From positions 310,001 to 374,000 of the forward strand of contig NZ_MCUV01000001.1 of NCBI RefSeq assembly GCF_002873395.1: DNA of 64,000 bases. Direction: 5' to 3'. This document shows, piece after piece, positions 17,819 to 27,163 of the stretch. The notes below the pieces were generated by a model that made no database searches, was not told where the DNA came from, and saw only the letters and a list, made by a program, of their open reading frames with translations. The position numbers and the translations under genes were made by a program. Within the stretch, counting starts at the first letter, position 1. Each line of letters opens with the position of its first letter. This DNA is from Vibrio sp. 10N.286.49.B3 (lineage in GTDB: Bacteria > Pseudomonadota > Gammaproteobacteria > Enterobacterales > Vibrionaceae).

Positions 17819-18525
17819 TATTTAATCGCGGGCCATAATAAAGACCAAGGTTGCTGCCATGCCTCAAGCGCTTGCTTTGTCGCTGGCTGCTGCCATTTAT
17901 TGCCTAACGCTAATTGACTAGGATCACAGACCACTTGATAGCTCTGCTGCTGATATTCAAATTGAATGGCAAAAGCATGCAGGTAACCTCTGTCTGCCTC
18001 ACTGGATGGATTATAAATAGGATCACCGACAATCGCTGAACCGAGCGATTTCAGTGCCACACGAATTTGATGGGTACGGCCAGTATATGGTTTGCATAAA
18101 AATAGTCGCTCACCGGGTTCGCCTGCCAGTGAAAAGAACTGAGTGAGCGCGGGGTTATTTTGACTGGCAAGCAGTTTCCATGCAGAACGGCGTGAACGCT
18201 CCATATCCCCTTTGATCAAACCTTGTTTCTTTTTCGGCTTCTTACTGCCAATCGCTAAGTAGTACTTATTCACATTGCGATCGGCAAAAAGCTGCGATAA
18301 TTCACGTGCAGCCGATTGGCAACGAGCCAGTAATAAAATACCCGAGGTCATTTTATCCAGGCGATGAACTAAATAAAGTTGCTGATCACCGGTTATCTTG
18401 CCGACTTCTTGCAACAACATGGTGTCGCCATCGTCTTTATGTACACTCACATTGGGGTGTTTATTAATTACAATAAAGTCAGGATGGTCTAAAAGAATAT
18501 CAAACACACAAGGCCTATTCATCAT
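17818..18525 (-). CDS. RluA-family pseudouridine synthase (TIGR01621-like)
   Basis: A 235-residue RNA pseudouridine synthase with the catalytic Asp in HRLDKMTSGILLLA and the later 'KPYTGRTHQIRVALKSLG' motif. It lacks an S4 domain. It resembles the short RluA-like family TIGR01621 of marine gammaproteobacteria; the RNA target is not known to me. The frame stays open up to 18633, but the terminator of the upstream transporter gene (18615-18646) lies inside that extension. The start is therefore one of the two adjacent ATGs at 18525 and 18522. No clear Shine-Dalgarno sequence precedes them. Confidence 0.82.
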   Translation of the reverse strand: MMNRPCVFDILLDHPDFIVINKHPNVSVHKDDGDTMLLQEVGKITGDQQLYLVHRLDKMTSGILLLARCQSAARELSQLFADRNVNKYYLAIGSKKPKKKQGLIKGDMERSRRSAWKLLASQNNPALTQFFSLAGEPGERLFLCKPYTGRTHQIRVALKSLGSAIVGDPIYNPSSEADRGYLHAFAIQFEYQQQSYQVVCDPSQLALGNKWQQPATKQALEAWQQPWSLLWPAIK

Positions 18526-18614
18526 TATCGAGTTGAAAGGCAAAGTATAACGCTTGCTTATTTGAGAGTCATTCAAATGTTTACCGATAGCAACGGTGGC
18601 AAGTATTGAGGCAT

Positions 18615-18646
18615 AAAAAAACGAGAGCCTCACTGGAGACTCTCGT
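18615..18646 (-). terminator. Terminator of the Na+-dependent transporter gene
   Basis: A 7-bp perfect stem (18621-18627 with 18640-18646, ACGAGAG), with extra pairing inside the loop, is followed on the minus strand by six T. It lies about 97 bases past the transporter stop. Confidence 0.8.
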
Positions 18647-18742
18647 TATACGGTTTACAGCGTCAAACGCTAAACGAATGGCTTAATGTTTGTCGACTGC
18701 TATAAACCGTTACAGCTTCTTGGACTGTTATTGCTTAGACAA

Positions 18743-20170
18743 TTACAGTTTCTTAGACAACAGCGCAGCAATCACAATAACAGCAATACCGGTCACCATT
18801 ATCGCGCCATTACCGTTTTCAAATCCAGACACAATGCCGGCAATTGCCACGATCGCAATCGCAACAGGAATGACGTACTTCACTAGGTTGTACCATAGAC
18901 CAAATAGTGGGAATGAAATTTCACCATCATTGGTAATTTCTTTCTCTAACTCAGCGCGGTTCAGTCTCCAGCCAGCAAAGATACACACAAGTAGACCACC
19001 AATCGCTAGGAAGATCTTATCGGTTAGCAAGTCAAAGACATCAAATGCGCCCGTACCAAATAGTGTTGGTCCTACGCCACCTAAAGAGAGTGAAGAGAAG
19101 ATACATAGGAATGCCATCACACTCGATGCAGCTAATACGGCGGTTGAGCGTTTCAGTTTCTTCTCATCAATCAGGTAAGAAACCACCACTTCAAGCAATG
19201 AAACAGATGAGGTTAATGCTGCCACACTTAAACCGATGAAGAACATAAGCGCAAATAGTAAGCCTATCATGCCACCCATTTCAGCAAAGATTTGCGGTAC
19301 CACAACAAAGACAAGACCAGGACCGGCTGCAGGCTCCATACCGAAGGCAAACATAGCAGGGAACATAGCAATACCAGCAAGTAGAGCAACACAGGTATCC
19401 ATACCAATAACCATACCGGTTGTTTGTACTAGGTTTTCTTTCTTCTTAAGGTAGCTACCGTAGGTCATCATACAACCCATACCTAAGCTCAATGAGAAGA
19501 AGGCTTGACCAAGTGCAGATAAAACAACACTGCTATTTACTTTAGAAAAGTCTGGGCTAAATAGGAATTCAAGACCTGCGCTTGCACCTGGTAGGCTCAT
19601 CCCTTTCACAGAAACAATAATAAGGATAAGGAACAGCAGCGGCATTAAGATCTTACCCGCTTTTTCAATACCGCCTGAAATACCTTTCATTACGATAAGA
19701 ATATTAAAGCATAGGTATAAGCCCATCCACATTAATGGCTCAATCGGGTTAGAAATGAAACCACCAAAGCTGTCACCAATCGCCGCTGGCGTGTTTAATA
19801 AGCCAGTAGCAATTTTATAGATATAAGCAATCGACCAGCCACCAACGACTGGGTAAAAGCCCATAATCAACAGACCACTGACGACACCGATAACACCAGC
19901 AAACGTCCAACGACGGTCAGTCGACTTATAAGCACCTACCGCTGACTTTTGCTTCATACGACCGATAGTAAATTCGGTAAGCATGACACTAAAGCCAATG
20001 AAAATAACGAAGAACAGATAAATAGCAACAAAAGCGCCACCACCACTTTCACCAGCGGTATAAGGGAACTTCCATATATTACCTAAACCAACAGCTGATC
20101 CTGCTGCTGCCATAACAAAGCCCAATTTTGAGCCCCACGTATCACGTGGTGATGAGTTAGCTGTAGCCAC
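18743..20170 (-). CDS. Sodium-dependent transporter, NSS (SNF) family
   Basis: A protein of about 475 residues and roughly 12 membrane helices. The first helix has 'GFVMAAAGSAVGLGNIWKFPY', the hallmark of neurotransmitter:sodium symporters, whose unwound helix 1 binds Na+ and substrate. Bacterial members carry amino acids such as Trp, Tyr or Leu; the substrate cannot be told here. The GTG at 20170 is preferred because TTGGAG lies five bases ahead. Another GTG at 20221 would add 17 residues. The gene stands alone, with its own terminator. Confidence 0.88.
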   Translation of the reverse strand: MATANSSPRDTWGSKLGFVMAAAGSAVGLGNIWKFPYTAGESGGGAFVAIYLFFVIFIGFSVMLTEFTIGRMKQKSAVGAYKSTDRRWTFAGVIGVVSGLLIMGFYPVVGGWSIAYIYKIATGLLNTPAAIGDSFGGFISNPIEPLMWMGLYLCFNILIVMKGISGGIEKAGKILMPLLFLILIIVSVKGMSLPGASAGLEFLFSPDFSKVNSSVVLSALGQAFFSLSLGMGCMMTYGSYLKKKENLVQTTGMVIGMDTCVALLAGIAMFPAMFAFGMEPAAGPGLVFVVVPQIFAEMGGMIGLLFALMFFIGLSVAALTSSVSLLEVVVSYLIDEKKLKRSTAVLAASSVMAFLCIFSSLSLGGVGPTLFGTGAFDVFDLLTDKIFLAIGGLLVCIFAGWRLNRAELEKEITNDGEISFPLFGLWYNLVKYVIPVAIAIVAIAGIVSGFENGNGAIMVTGIAVIVIAALLSKKL

Positions 20171-20555
20171 ACTTGCTCCAAATATATTTTTAATATGATA
20201 AATAATACCAATCGAAGTCACTCAATGATTGGTAGAAGCGCAGAGTTAAAAGGGTGTATAGCAAAGTTTACACTTCAAAAAATAATTACTCGCACTCGAC
20301 CTGTAGTAAGTAAACCAGTTAACCGATAAGATTGGAAGCCCAAAACTTGTAAATAGTGCATTTAGCAACATTTTCCTTACTAAATGATGCTTTTTTGAGC
20401 TTTAACGCCAACTTACCACCAATTTAACACCCTGTTAACCATATAATACAAAGTGGCTAAAAGTCTAATTTATTAATAAAAATTAGGCTTATTATTTCTA
20501 TTCAACCTATTTGCTATTACTATCATTATTCATTCTTTTAGGCTTAAATTTCCCT
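20171..20555. other. Divergent promoter region between transporter and cls
   Basis: About 385 bases without a gene between divergently transcribed genes. A TATAAT at 20442-20447 could be the -10 of cls, though no good -35 fits it. A hairpin with a 10-bp stem (20462-20471 with 20480-20489, one G-T pair) lies in the probable cls leader. Nothing else stands out. Confidence 0.4.
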
Positions 20556-22010
20556 ATGGACAAGGTTTACCATTTCCTTACGATTGCTTCATTAGTGCTT
20601 TATTGGCTACTTGTTGCCGGAGTTACCTTTCGTGTTGTGCTTAAGCGCAGGGCGGTCAGTGTTTCTCTTGCTTGGCTAATGATCATCTATATCCTGCCAA
20701 TTGTTGGGGTTATCTGTTACTTTTTATTTGGTGAACTGAACCTTGGTCGCAAGCGAGCCGAACGTGCAAAAAATATGTTCTCCCCTTTTGGCGCTTGGTT
20801 TAATCAACTCAACGACTGCCAAGCCCACTTGCCTGAATCATTAGGTGTGCATATTCATAAAATCGATGAGTTATGTAATAACCGCATGGGGCTACCGGCA
20901 TTAAGTGGTAATACCCTCTCTTTACAAAATTCTCCCGACAAAATCTTACGTTCTATTATTAAAGATATTGAAAGTGCACAAAGCAGCATTCGCATGGTTT
21001 TCTATATTTGGCATCCTGGCGGGTTAGTTGATGCAGTGGGTTCGGCACTGATCCAAGCGGCTAAACGTGGAGTGAAAGTAAAACTATTGCTTGATTCTGC
21101 GGGTAGCCCTAAGTTTTTCCGTAGCCATTGGGTTGCCATGATGGAGCAAGCCGGAATTGAGGTCGTTCAAGCATTAGAGGTCAGTCCGTGGCGAATATTT
21201 TTACGTCGCCTCGATCTGCGTCAGCACCGAAAAATTATCGTAATTGATGACTCTGTTGCCTATACAGGCTCAATGAATATGGTTGATCCTGCTCACTTTA
21301 AACAAAACTCCGGTGTTGGTCAGTGGATTGATATTATGGTGCGTATTACAGGTCCTACGGTTAACGTACTCTCAGCGATTCATGGTTGGGATTGGGAAGT
21401 AGAAACCGGTGATCGTGAACTGCCAAATCAACCTGAGTGCCATATTGATCCTCAGCAGAGCTTACATCCCGTACAAGTGGTGCCATCAGGTCCTGGTATG
21501 CCTGAATATCTCATTTTACAAGTGCTGCATATTGCCATTAACCAAGCAAATAAATCGGTACGCATCACCACGCCCTACTTTGTCCCAAGTGCTGATCTGC
21601 TAACCGTACTCAAAATGACCGCTCAACGCGGGATCATTGTCGAACTGATTATTCCGCATAAAAATGATTCTTTAATGGTTAAGTGGGCATCACGTGCTTT
21701 TTATGGTGAATTACTGGCTGCTGGCGTAAAAATTTATGAATTTGATGGTGGACTGCTGCACACTAAATCGGTAGTAATTGATGAGCAGTTCTGCTTAGTT
21801 GGTACCGTTAATATTGATATGCGTAGCTTATGGCTCAACTTTGAAGTCACCCTAGCGGTCGATGATGCGGAGTTTACCAAAGAGATGTATTGGCTACAAC
21901 AAAGTTACATTGACCAATCTTATGCTATTGATCATCAAGAGTGGGAAAAGCGCGACCTCTCTAATCGCTTCTTCGAGCGCCTGTTTTATCTATTCAATCC
22001 TTTGCTTTAA
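20556..22010 (+). CDS. clsA: Cardiolipin synthase
   Basis: A 484-residue inner-membrane enzyme that joins two phosphatidylglycerol molecules into cardiolipin. It aligns along its whole length with E. coli ClsA from memory: two N-terminal helices (SLVLYWLLVAGVT and SLAWLMIIYILPIVG), 'GELNLGRKRAERA', and two phospholipase-D HKD motifs, QHRKIIVID near 21222-21250 and LHTKSVVID near 21758-21785, each followed by a Gly-Ser/Thr-x-Asn. The ATG at 20556 matches the E. coli start; an upstream in-frame TTG/ATG region would add residues with no family counterpart. Confidence 0.94.
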   Translation: MDKVYHFLTIASLVLYWLLVAGVTFRVVLKRRAVSVSLAWLMIIYILPIVGVICYFLFGELNLGRKRAERAKNMFSPFGAWFNQLNDCQAHLPESLGVHIHKIDELCNNRMGLPALSGNTLSLQNSPDKILRSIIKDIESAQSSIRMVFYIWHPGGLVDAVGSALIQAAKRGVKVKLLLDSAGSPKFFRSHWVAMMEQAGIEVVQALEVSPWRIFLRRLDLRQHRKIIVIDDSVAYTGSMNMVDPAHFKQNSGVGQWIDIMVRITGPTVNVLSAIHGWDWEVETGDRELPNQPECHIDPQQSLHPVQVVPSGPGMPEYLILQVLHIAINQANKSVRITTPYFVPSADLLTVLKMTAQRGIIVELIIPHKNDSLMVKWASRAFYGELLAAGVKIYEFDGGLLHTKSVVIDEQFCLVGTVNIDMRSLWLNFEVTLAVDDAEFTKEMYWLQQSYIDQSYAIDHQEWEKRDLSNRFFERLFYLFNPLL

Positions 22011-22072
22011 TCGCTATAAGCCAACTCTGCTTACTATCCCATCGCATTAATTTTATTATTAATACTTGCAAT

Positions 22073-22107
22073 AGTTATGCTCAATATGATTTATATAGAG
22101 CATAACT
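22073..22107 (+). promoter_or_regulatory. Inverted repeat in the metC leader
   Basis: A perfect 10-bp inverted repeat (22073-22082 with 22098-22107, AGTTATGCTC) has a 15-base loop and ends 22 bases before the metC ATG. No T run follows, so it is not a standard terminator. It could be an operator or an mRNA hairpin. It does not resemble tandem MetJ boxes (AGACGTCT). Confidence 0.4.
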
Positions 22108-22129
22108 TTGACACTGATAAGGGATCTCA

Positions 22130-23323
22130 ATGTCTGAAAAAAAACAAACTACACTGATCACAGCTGGTCGCGATAAGAAGTGGACAAATGGAGTCGTCAA
22201 TCCTCCAGTACAAAGAGCTTCAACGGTTGTATTTAATAGTGTGGCTGAAAAACATCAAGCTACCTTAAACCGTGCGAATAAAACGCTATTTTATGGACGT
22301 CGTGGCACCAATACTCACTTTGCCTTGCAAGATGCGATGGTTGAAGTAGAAGGTGGCGCTGGTTGTGCGCTTTACCCTTGTGGCACCGCTGCGATTGCCA
22401 ATGCGATTTTATCTTTTGTGAAAACAGGCGATCATATCCTTATGGTTGATACCTGTTATGAGCCGACTCGTGATTTCTGTGACACTATGCTGCAAAAAAT
22501 GGGCATAGAAACCACCTATTATGCACCAACCATTGGGGCTGATATCAGCGAACTTATCCGTCCCAATACCACGGTACTTTTCACTGAATCGCCAGGCTCG
22601 ATTACTATGGAAGTGCAAGACATTCCAACCTTAGCCGCCATTGCCCACCAGCATGATATTGTGGTGATGTTAGATAATACCTGGGCGGCTGGGGTTAACT
22701 TTTCTCCGTTCGATTTTGGTGTTGATATCTCAATTCAAGCCGCGACTAAGTACATAGTCGGTCATTCGGATGTCATGATAGGCACTGCCATTGCGAATGA
22801 AAAGCATTGGGATCAACTACGTGAACAAAGCTACTTAATGGGTCAGTGCATCTCGCCCGATGATGCCTACCTGGCACTGCGTGGCTTGCGTACTTTAGAT
22901 GTGCGTTTACGCCAGCATGAGACAAGTAGCCTTAAAGTGGCTCAATGGTTAGCAAGCCGACCTGAAGTGGATCATGTTCGTCACCCTGCACTGGATTCTT
23001 GTCCGGGTCATGAATTCTTTGCCCGTGATTTTACTGGTGGCAATGGCTTATTTTCATTTGTGTTAAAAACGACCAATCCAAAAGCAACAACAGCGCTACT
23101 CGATGGTATGACTCACTTTAGTATGGGCTATTCATGGGGTGGGTTTGAAAGTTTGATTTTAGCCAATGAACCTAAATCATTTAATAGTTTGCGCACGGTT
23201 GCCAATCCAAACTTTACTGGCACACTTATCCGTCTGCATATCGGTTTAGAAGATGTCGATGATCTCATCGCAGATCTTGAAGCAGGACTTGAGCGTTACA
23301 ACGTAGCGAATAGTGAAAGCTAA
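22130..23323 (+). CDS. metC: Cystathionine beta-lyase
   Basis: A 397-residue cytosolic enzyme dependent on pyridoxal phosphate. It splits cystathionine into homocysteine, pyruvate and ammonia, the penultimate step of methionine synthesis. The cofactor Lys is at residue 207 in [12 protein letters not shown], and the substrate-side '[17 protein letters not shown]' and 'MLDNTWAAG' segments are as in E. coli MetC rather than MetB. AAGGGA lies seven bases before the ATG. The gene appears monocistronic and converges on tag. Confidence 0.93.
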   Translation: MSEKKQTTLITAGRDKKWTNGVVNPPVQRASTVVFNSVAEKHQATLNRANKTLFYGRRGTNTHFALQDAMVEVEGGAGCALYPCGTAAIANAILSFVKTGDHILMVDTCYEPTRDFCDTMLQKMGIETTYYAPTIGADISELIRPNTTVLFTESPGSITMEVQDIPTLAAIAHQHDIVVMLDNTWAAGVNFSPFDFGVDISIQAATKYIVGHSDVMIGTAIANEKHWDQLREQSYLMGQCISPDDAYLALRGLRTLDVRLRQHETSSLKVAQWLASRPEVDHVRHPALDSCPGHEFFARDFTGGNGLFSFVLKTTNPKATTALLDGMTHFSMGYSWGGFESLILANEPKSFNSLRTVANPNFTGTLIRLHIGLEDVDDLIADLEAGLERYNVANSES

Positions 23324-23350
23324 AATTGAGACCATAAATACATTTTTTTT

Positions 23351-23385
23351 CATGCCTATCAATGCAGCAATGTTTGATAGGCATG
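23351..23385. repeat. Inverted repeat between convergent metC and tag
   Basis: A 12-bp perfect stem (23351-23362 with 23374-23385, CATGCCTATCAA) has an 11-base loop between the two convergent genes. On the plus strand a T8 run precedes rather than follows it, and no T run follows on either strand, so as an intrinsic terminator it is atypical. It may still shield 3' ends or stop polymerase weakly. Confidence 0.6.
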
Positions 23386-23397
23386 AATGTGCTGTGA

Positions 23398-23970
23398 TTA
23401 AACCTGATGATATCTCGGGCAATCAATCACATGATCATTAACTAAACCCATTGCTTGCATAAACGCATAACAAATCGTCTCACCAACAAATACAAAGCCT
23501 CTTTTTTTTAAAAACTTGCTCATTGCCAATGACTCTGCTGTTGAAGTTGGTACATCTTGCATCGTTTGCCAGCGGTTAACGATCGGTTTTCCATCAACAA
23601 ATTGCCACAATGCCGCCGATAATGAACCAAACTCTTCTTGCAGCGCTAATGTCGCGCGTGCATTTTTATACACCGAATTAATTTTTAGCTTATTTCTGAC
23701 GATATCATAATTTTCAATGATATAAGGCACTCGGCTTTCATCATAAGTTGCGAGTTTAGCGATATCATACTCTTCAAAGGCAGCTCGATAAGCCGTGCGC
23801 TTTTTTAAGATAGTCAGCCAACTTAATCCAGCTTGCGCCCCTTCTAAAGTCAAAAATTCAAACAGCTTAATATCATCGTAAACCGGCACGCCCCACTCTT
23901 TATCATGGTACTCGCGATCCAACTCATGATTGCATGCCCAAGCGCAGGTGCTATCAAGTAATTGACTCAT
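23398..23970 (-). CDS. tag: DNA-3-methyladenine glycosylase I
   Basis: A 190-residue base-excision repair enzyme that removes 3-methyladenine from alkylated DNA. The N-terminal CAWACNHELDREYHDKEWG and the C-terminal 'GLVNDHVIDCPRY' supply the conserved Cys and His residues that bind the structural zinc of Tag. 'KLFEFLTLEGAQAGLSW' is the family signature. The ATG is preceded by AGGAG at a good distance. Length equals that of E. coli Tag. Confidence 0.95.
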   Translation of the reverse strand: MSQLLDSTCAWACNHELDREYHDKEWGVPVYDDIKLFEFLTLEGAQAGLSWLTILKKRTAYRAAFEEYDIAKLATYDESRVPYIIENYDIVRNKLKINSVYKNARATLALQEEFGSLSAALWQFVDGKPIVNRWQTMQDVPTSTAESLAMSKFLKKRGFVFVGETICYAFMQAMGLVNDHVIDCPRYHQV

Positions 23971-24040
23971 AATGAACTCCTAAAAATAAATGCACCTAAC
24001 CACTTTAGAAGCGTTAGGTGCATCGGTAAAACAATATAGA

Positions 24041-27000
24041 TTAATGAACGTTAATACGATGGAATAATCGGTAAAATACCGGTACGGCAATTAACGTTAA
24101 CACCGTCGCAAAGCCTAAACCAAACATGATGGTCACCGCCATAGGTTTAAAGAATATATCAGGAAGCAATGGCACCATACCCAAAATAGTGGTGATCGCT
24201 GCCATACAAACGGGTCTCACACGGCTAAGAGCTGCATCAACAACCGCGAGGTATGGATCTTTACCTGATTTCATTTCTATATCAATTTGATCGAGCAGCA
24301 CAATACCATTTTTAAGTAACATCCCCGATAAACTCAGAAAGCCCAGTAGCGCCATAAACCCAAAAGGTGTATCAAGCAAGAGTAGACCTGTGGTAACCCC
24401 CATCACCGCTAATGGCACGGTTAACCAAACAATCAATGGCTCTTTTACCGAATTAAACAAGAATACGGTGATTAAGAACATAAATAAGTAACCTAACGGC
24501 ATCGTTTGGAATAGTGACTCTTGAGCATCACGCGATGATTCATATTCTCCCCCCCACTCTAAAGAGTAACCCGATGGCATCTCAATCGCTTCAATCTGAT
24601 CTTGGAGACGTTTTTGCAATGTTGACGCGGTTTCCTCTCCTAATAGATCGGGATCAGCCATGACGGTTAGCATACGTTTACGGTTTTTACGCACAATGAG
24701 CGGATCTTCCCAGCGTATTTCATATCCTTGGGTCACTTGTTGCAGAGGAATAAACTCATTATATGCTGGGCTCCAAATGTTCATGCCTTCGATATTACGA
24801 ATATCCACCCGTTCATCTTCTGGCAATCGGGCAACAATCGGCATTAAGGTGGTTCCATCACGGTATACACCAACGGTTTTACCAGAAAAAGACATCATTA
24901 GGAACTCATCAATATCTGACTTAGTGATCCCATAGCGACGTGCCTGACTTTCATTAAATAATGGCTCTAACACTTTGGTTCTTTCGCGCCAGTCATGACG
25001 AATATTATAAGCGCCAGGATCGGCATGCATGATATCCATCACTTGCTTAGCAAGACCACGTAAAATGGTAGGATCGGAGCCAACTAATCGTGCTTCAATT
25101 TTTGCTCCACCACCAGGACCGAGTTCTATTTTTTTCAGCTTATAGTTAATTTCTGGAAAGCGATCATCTAGATAACCTCTAAAGCGCTTCATTAACTCAT
25201 CAAGTACTTCGTAGCTCTTCACTCTAACGCTAATTTCACCATAAGCGGCGTAGCTTTTTTCCGGTGAATAAGTCAGCATAAATCGTTGCAAACCCTTACC
25301 TGCTGTGGTGGTGATATGGGCAACTTCATCTTGTTCATCTAACCAGTTTTCTAGCACGGTGAGCTTGGTATTGGTGGCTCGAATGTCGGTCCCTTCAGGC
25401 ATCCATACATCCACTAGGAACATTGGCGTTGTTGAGGATGGGAAGAAAGATTGCTTAATTTTGGTAAAGCCATAGAGACTCGCTGCCAGACCAAGAATAA
25501 GTACAATGACCGTCAGCCAAGCACGGCGCATACAAAACTCTAAGAATTTGCGATAAACCGTAAACACAAAGCCGTTATAAGGATTTTTGCCCTCTTCCAT
25601 GCTTGGCGTTTTTTGCCCCTTAAAGAAAATATCAGCAAAAAATGGAGTCAAAGAGATAGCGGTGAACCAACTGAGCATTAATGAGATCAGTAAAACGCTA
25701 AATAGTGTTCCACAATACTCACCCGTAGCGTCTTGTGATAGACCAATTGGGGCAAATGCTGTCACGGCGATGATAGTCGCGCCTAATAAAGGCCACTTGG
25801 TTTGCGTCACAATATCAGTGGCCGCTTGTAAGCGAGTTCGACCTTTTTGCGTCCCAATTAAGATCCCTTCAACCACCACAATGGCATTATCCACCAGCAT
25901 ACCAAGCGCAATCACCAAAGCGCCTAAAGAGATACGTTGCAGATCAATTTTCATGTACTGCATAAAGATAAACGTACCCAGTACCGTGAGCAGGAGAATT
26001 AACCCAATCAATAAGCCTGACCGTAGCCCCATAAAAAACAGCAAGACAATGATCACAATGGCAATCGCTTGCCCTAAACTGACCACAAAACCACTCACCG
26101 ATTTATCGACTTCTTTCGGTTGGCTATACACTTCGGCAATTTCAATACCGACGGGTTGTTGATACTTTAACTCGGCTAAACGGCGGTCAAAACGCTCGCC
26201 GACTTCGACCACATTAACCCCTGATGCAAAGGAGACCCCAAGGTTTAAAGCTAAATGGCCGTTATAATTAATAATATTGCTCGGTACTTCCACGTAACCA
26301 CGGCTAATGTCAGCCACATCGCGCAGATAGATAAGCCCTTCTGAGTCACCACTATTTATAATAAGGTTACCCAGTTGCTCAACATCCTGAAATTCACCGG
26401 TTGGTTGAATGCGAATATATTCCGTACCGATACGCACCGCCCCTGCATCAGAGACGATATTTTGCGTTGAGAGTAAATTATAAATCGTACTCGGTGCGAG
26501 TCCTAACGAACTCATTTTTTTCATCGAGATTTCAATAAAAACTTGTTGCTGTTGCTCCCCAGACACGGAGACTTTACTCACGCCATCAATAAGTTCTAAT
26601 TCTCGACGCATGTAGTCAATATAATCAGACAGTTCTTTATAGCTATAACCATCACCTGTTATGGCAAGTAGAATGCCATACACATCGCCAAAATCATCAA
26701 TCACCGTTGGATCAGCAACACCGGGTGGAAGTTGTGAGCTTAGGTCATTCACTTTACGGCGTAATTCATCCCATATTTGTGGCAAATCATCCGGACCATA
26801 ATTATTTTTCATGCTGACGGTAATTTGTGATAAGCCTCGACTGGACAATGAGTTAACCTCATCAACATAGGTCAATTGCTGAATGGCTTTTTCTAATGGA
26901 TAAGTGACTTCCTCTTCGACCTGCTGTGGAGTAGCGCCAGGGTATGACGTTACCACCATGGCATCTTTAATGGTAAAGGCTGGATCTTCTAGTCGACCTA

Positions 27001-27163
27001 AATCAAAAAAAGCAGCAGTACCACCAATTAAGAAGATCAGCGATAACATCCAACTGATCACCCGATTACGAATAAAGTAAGCGGCAATACCGGTAATTTG
27101 ATCATCACTGTTTGGCTCAGTAACGCTCTGTGTTGGCTCGTTTTTTTCCACATCCGTGCTCAT
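24041..27163 (-). CDS. vexK: RND efflux permease (VexK-like)
   Basis: A 1040-residue inner-membrane pump with the RND layout: helix 1 after about 30 residues, a large periplasmic loop, helices 2-7, a second loop and helices 8-12. Helix 4 reads GMLVDNAIVVVEG. The classic Asp-Asp pair of HAE1 pumps is Asp-Asn here, as in a separate branch of drug or detergent pumps. It is the third gene of an operon with two adaptors and overlaps the second by 4 bases (ATGA). The set resembles V. cholerae VexIJK, known to export bile-like detergents. The symbol is by similarity of organisation. Confidence 0.85.
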   Translation of the reverse strand: MSTDVEKNEPTQSVTEPNSDDQITGIAAYFIRNRVISWMLSLIFLIGGTAAFFDLGRLEDPAFTIKDAMVVTSYPGATPQQVEEEVTYPLEKAIQQLTYVDEVNSLSSRGLSQITVSMKNNYGPDDLPQIWDELRRKVNDLSSQLPPGVADPTVIDDFGDVYGILLAITGDGYSYKELSDYIDYMRRELELIDGVSKVSVSGEQQQQVFIEISMKKMSSLGLAPSTIYNLLSTQNIVSDAGAVRIGTEYIRIQPTGEFQDVEQLGNLIINSGDSEGLIYLRDVADISRGYVEVPSNIINYNGHLALNLGVSFASGVNVVEVGERFDRRLAELKYQQPVGIEIAEVYSQPKEVDKSVSGFVVSLGQAIAIVIIVLLFFMGLRSGLLIGLILLLTVLGTFIFMQYMKIDLQRISLGALVIALGMLVDNAIVVVEGILIGTQKGRTRLQAATDIVTQTKWPLLGATIIAVTAFAPIGLSQDATGEYCGTLFSVLLISLMLSWFTAISLTPFFADIFFKGQKTPSMEEGKNPYNGFVFTVYRKFLEFCMRRAWLTVIVLILGLAASLYGFTKIKQSFFPSSTTPMFLVDVWMPEGTDIRATNTKLTVLENWLDEQDEVAHITTTAGKGLQRFMLTYSPEKSYAAYGEISVRVKSYEVLDELMKRFRGYLDDRFPEINYKLKKIELGPGGGAKIEARLVGSDPTILRGLAKQVMDIMHADPGAYNIRHDWRERTKVLEPLFNESQARRYGITKSDIDEFLMMSFSGKTVGVYRDGTTLMPIVARLPEDERVDIRNIEGMNIWSPAYNEFIPLQQVTQGYEIRWEDPLIVRKNRKRMLTVMADPDLLGEETASTLQKRLQDQIEAIEMPSGYSLEWGGEYESSRDAQESLFQTMPLGYLFMFLITVFLFNSVKEPLIVWLTVPLAVMGVTTGLLLLDTPFGFMALLGFLSLSGMLLKNGIVLLDQIDIEMKSGKDPYLAVVDAALSRVRPVCMAAITTILGMVPLLPDIFFKPMAVTIMFGLGFATVLTLIAVPVFYRLFHRINVH

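Noticed and set aside
22011-22129. MetJ operator upstream of metC
   Set aside because: No tandem AGACGTCT-like octamers; the palindrome found there has an unrelated sequence.
23341-23385. Standard terminator between metC and tag
   Set aside because: The stem is strong but the T run precedes it on the plus strand and no T run follows on either strand, so it is listed only as an inverted repeat.
25587-26162. 191-codon plus-strand frame inside the RND pump gene
   Set aside because: Antisense shadow of a highly conserved membrane-protein gene; the translation resembles no family.
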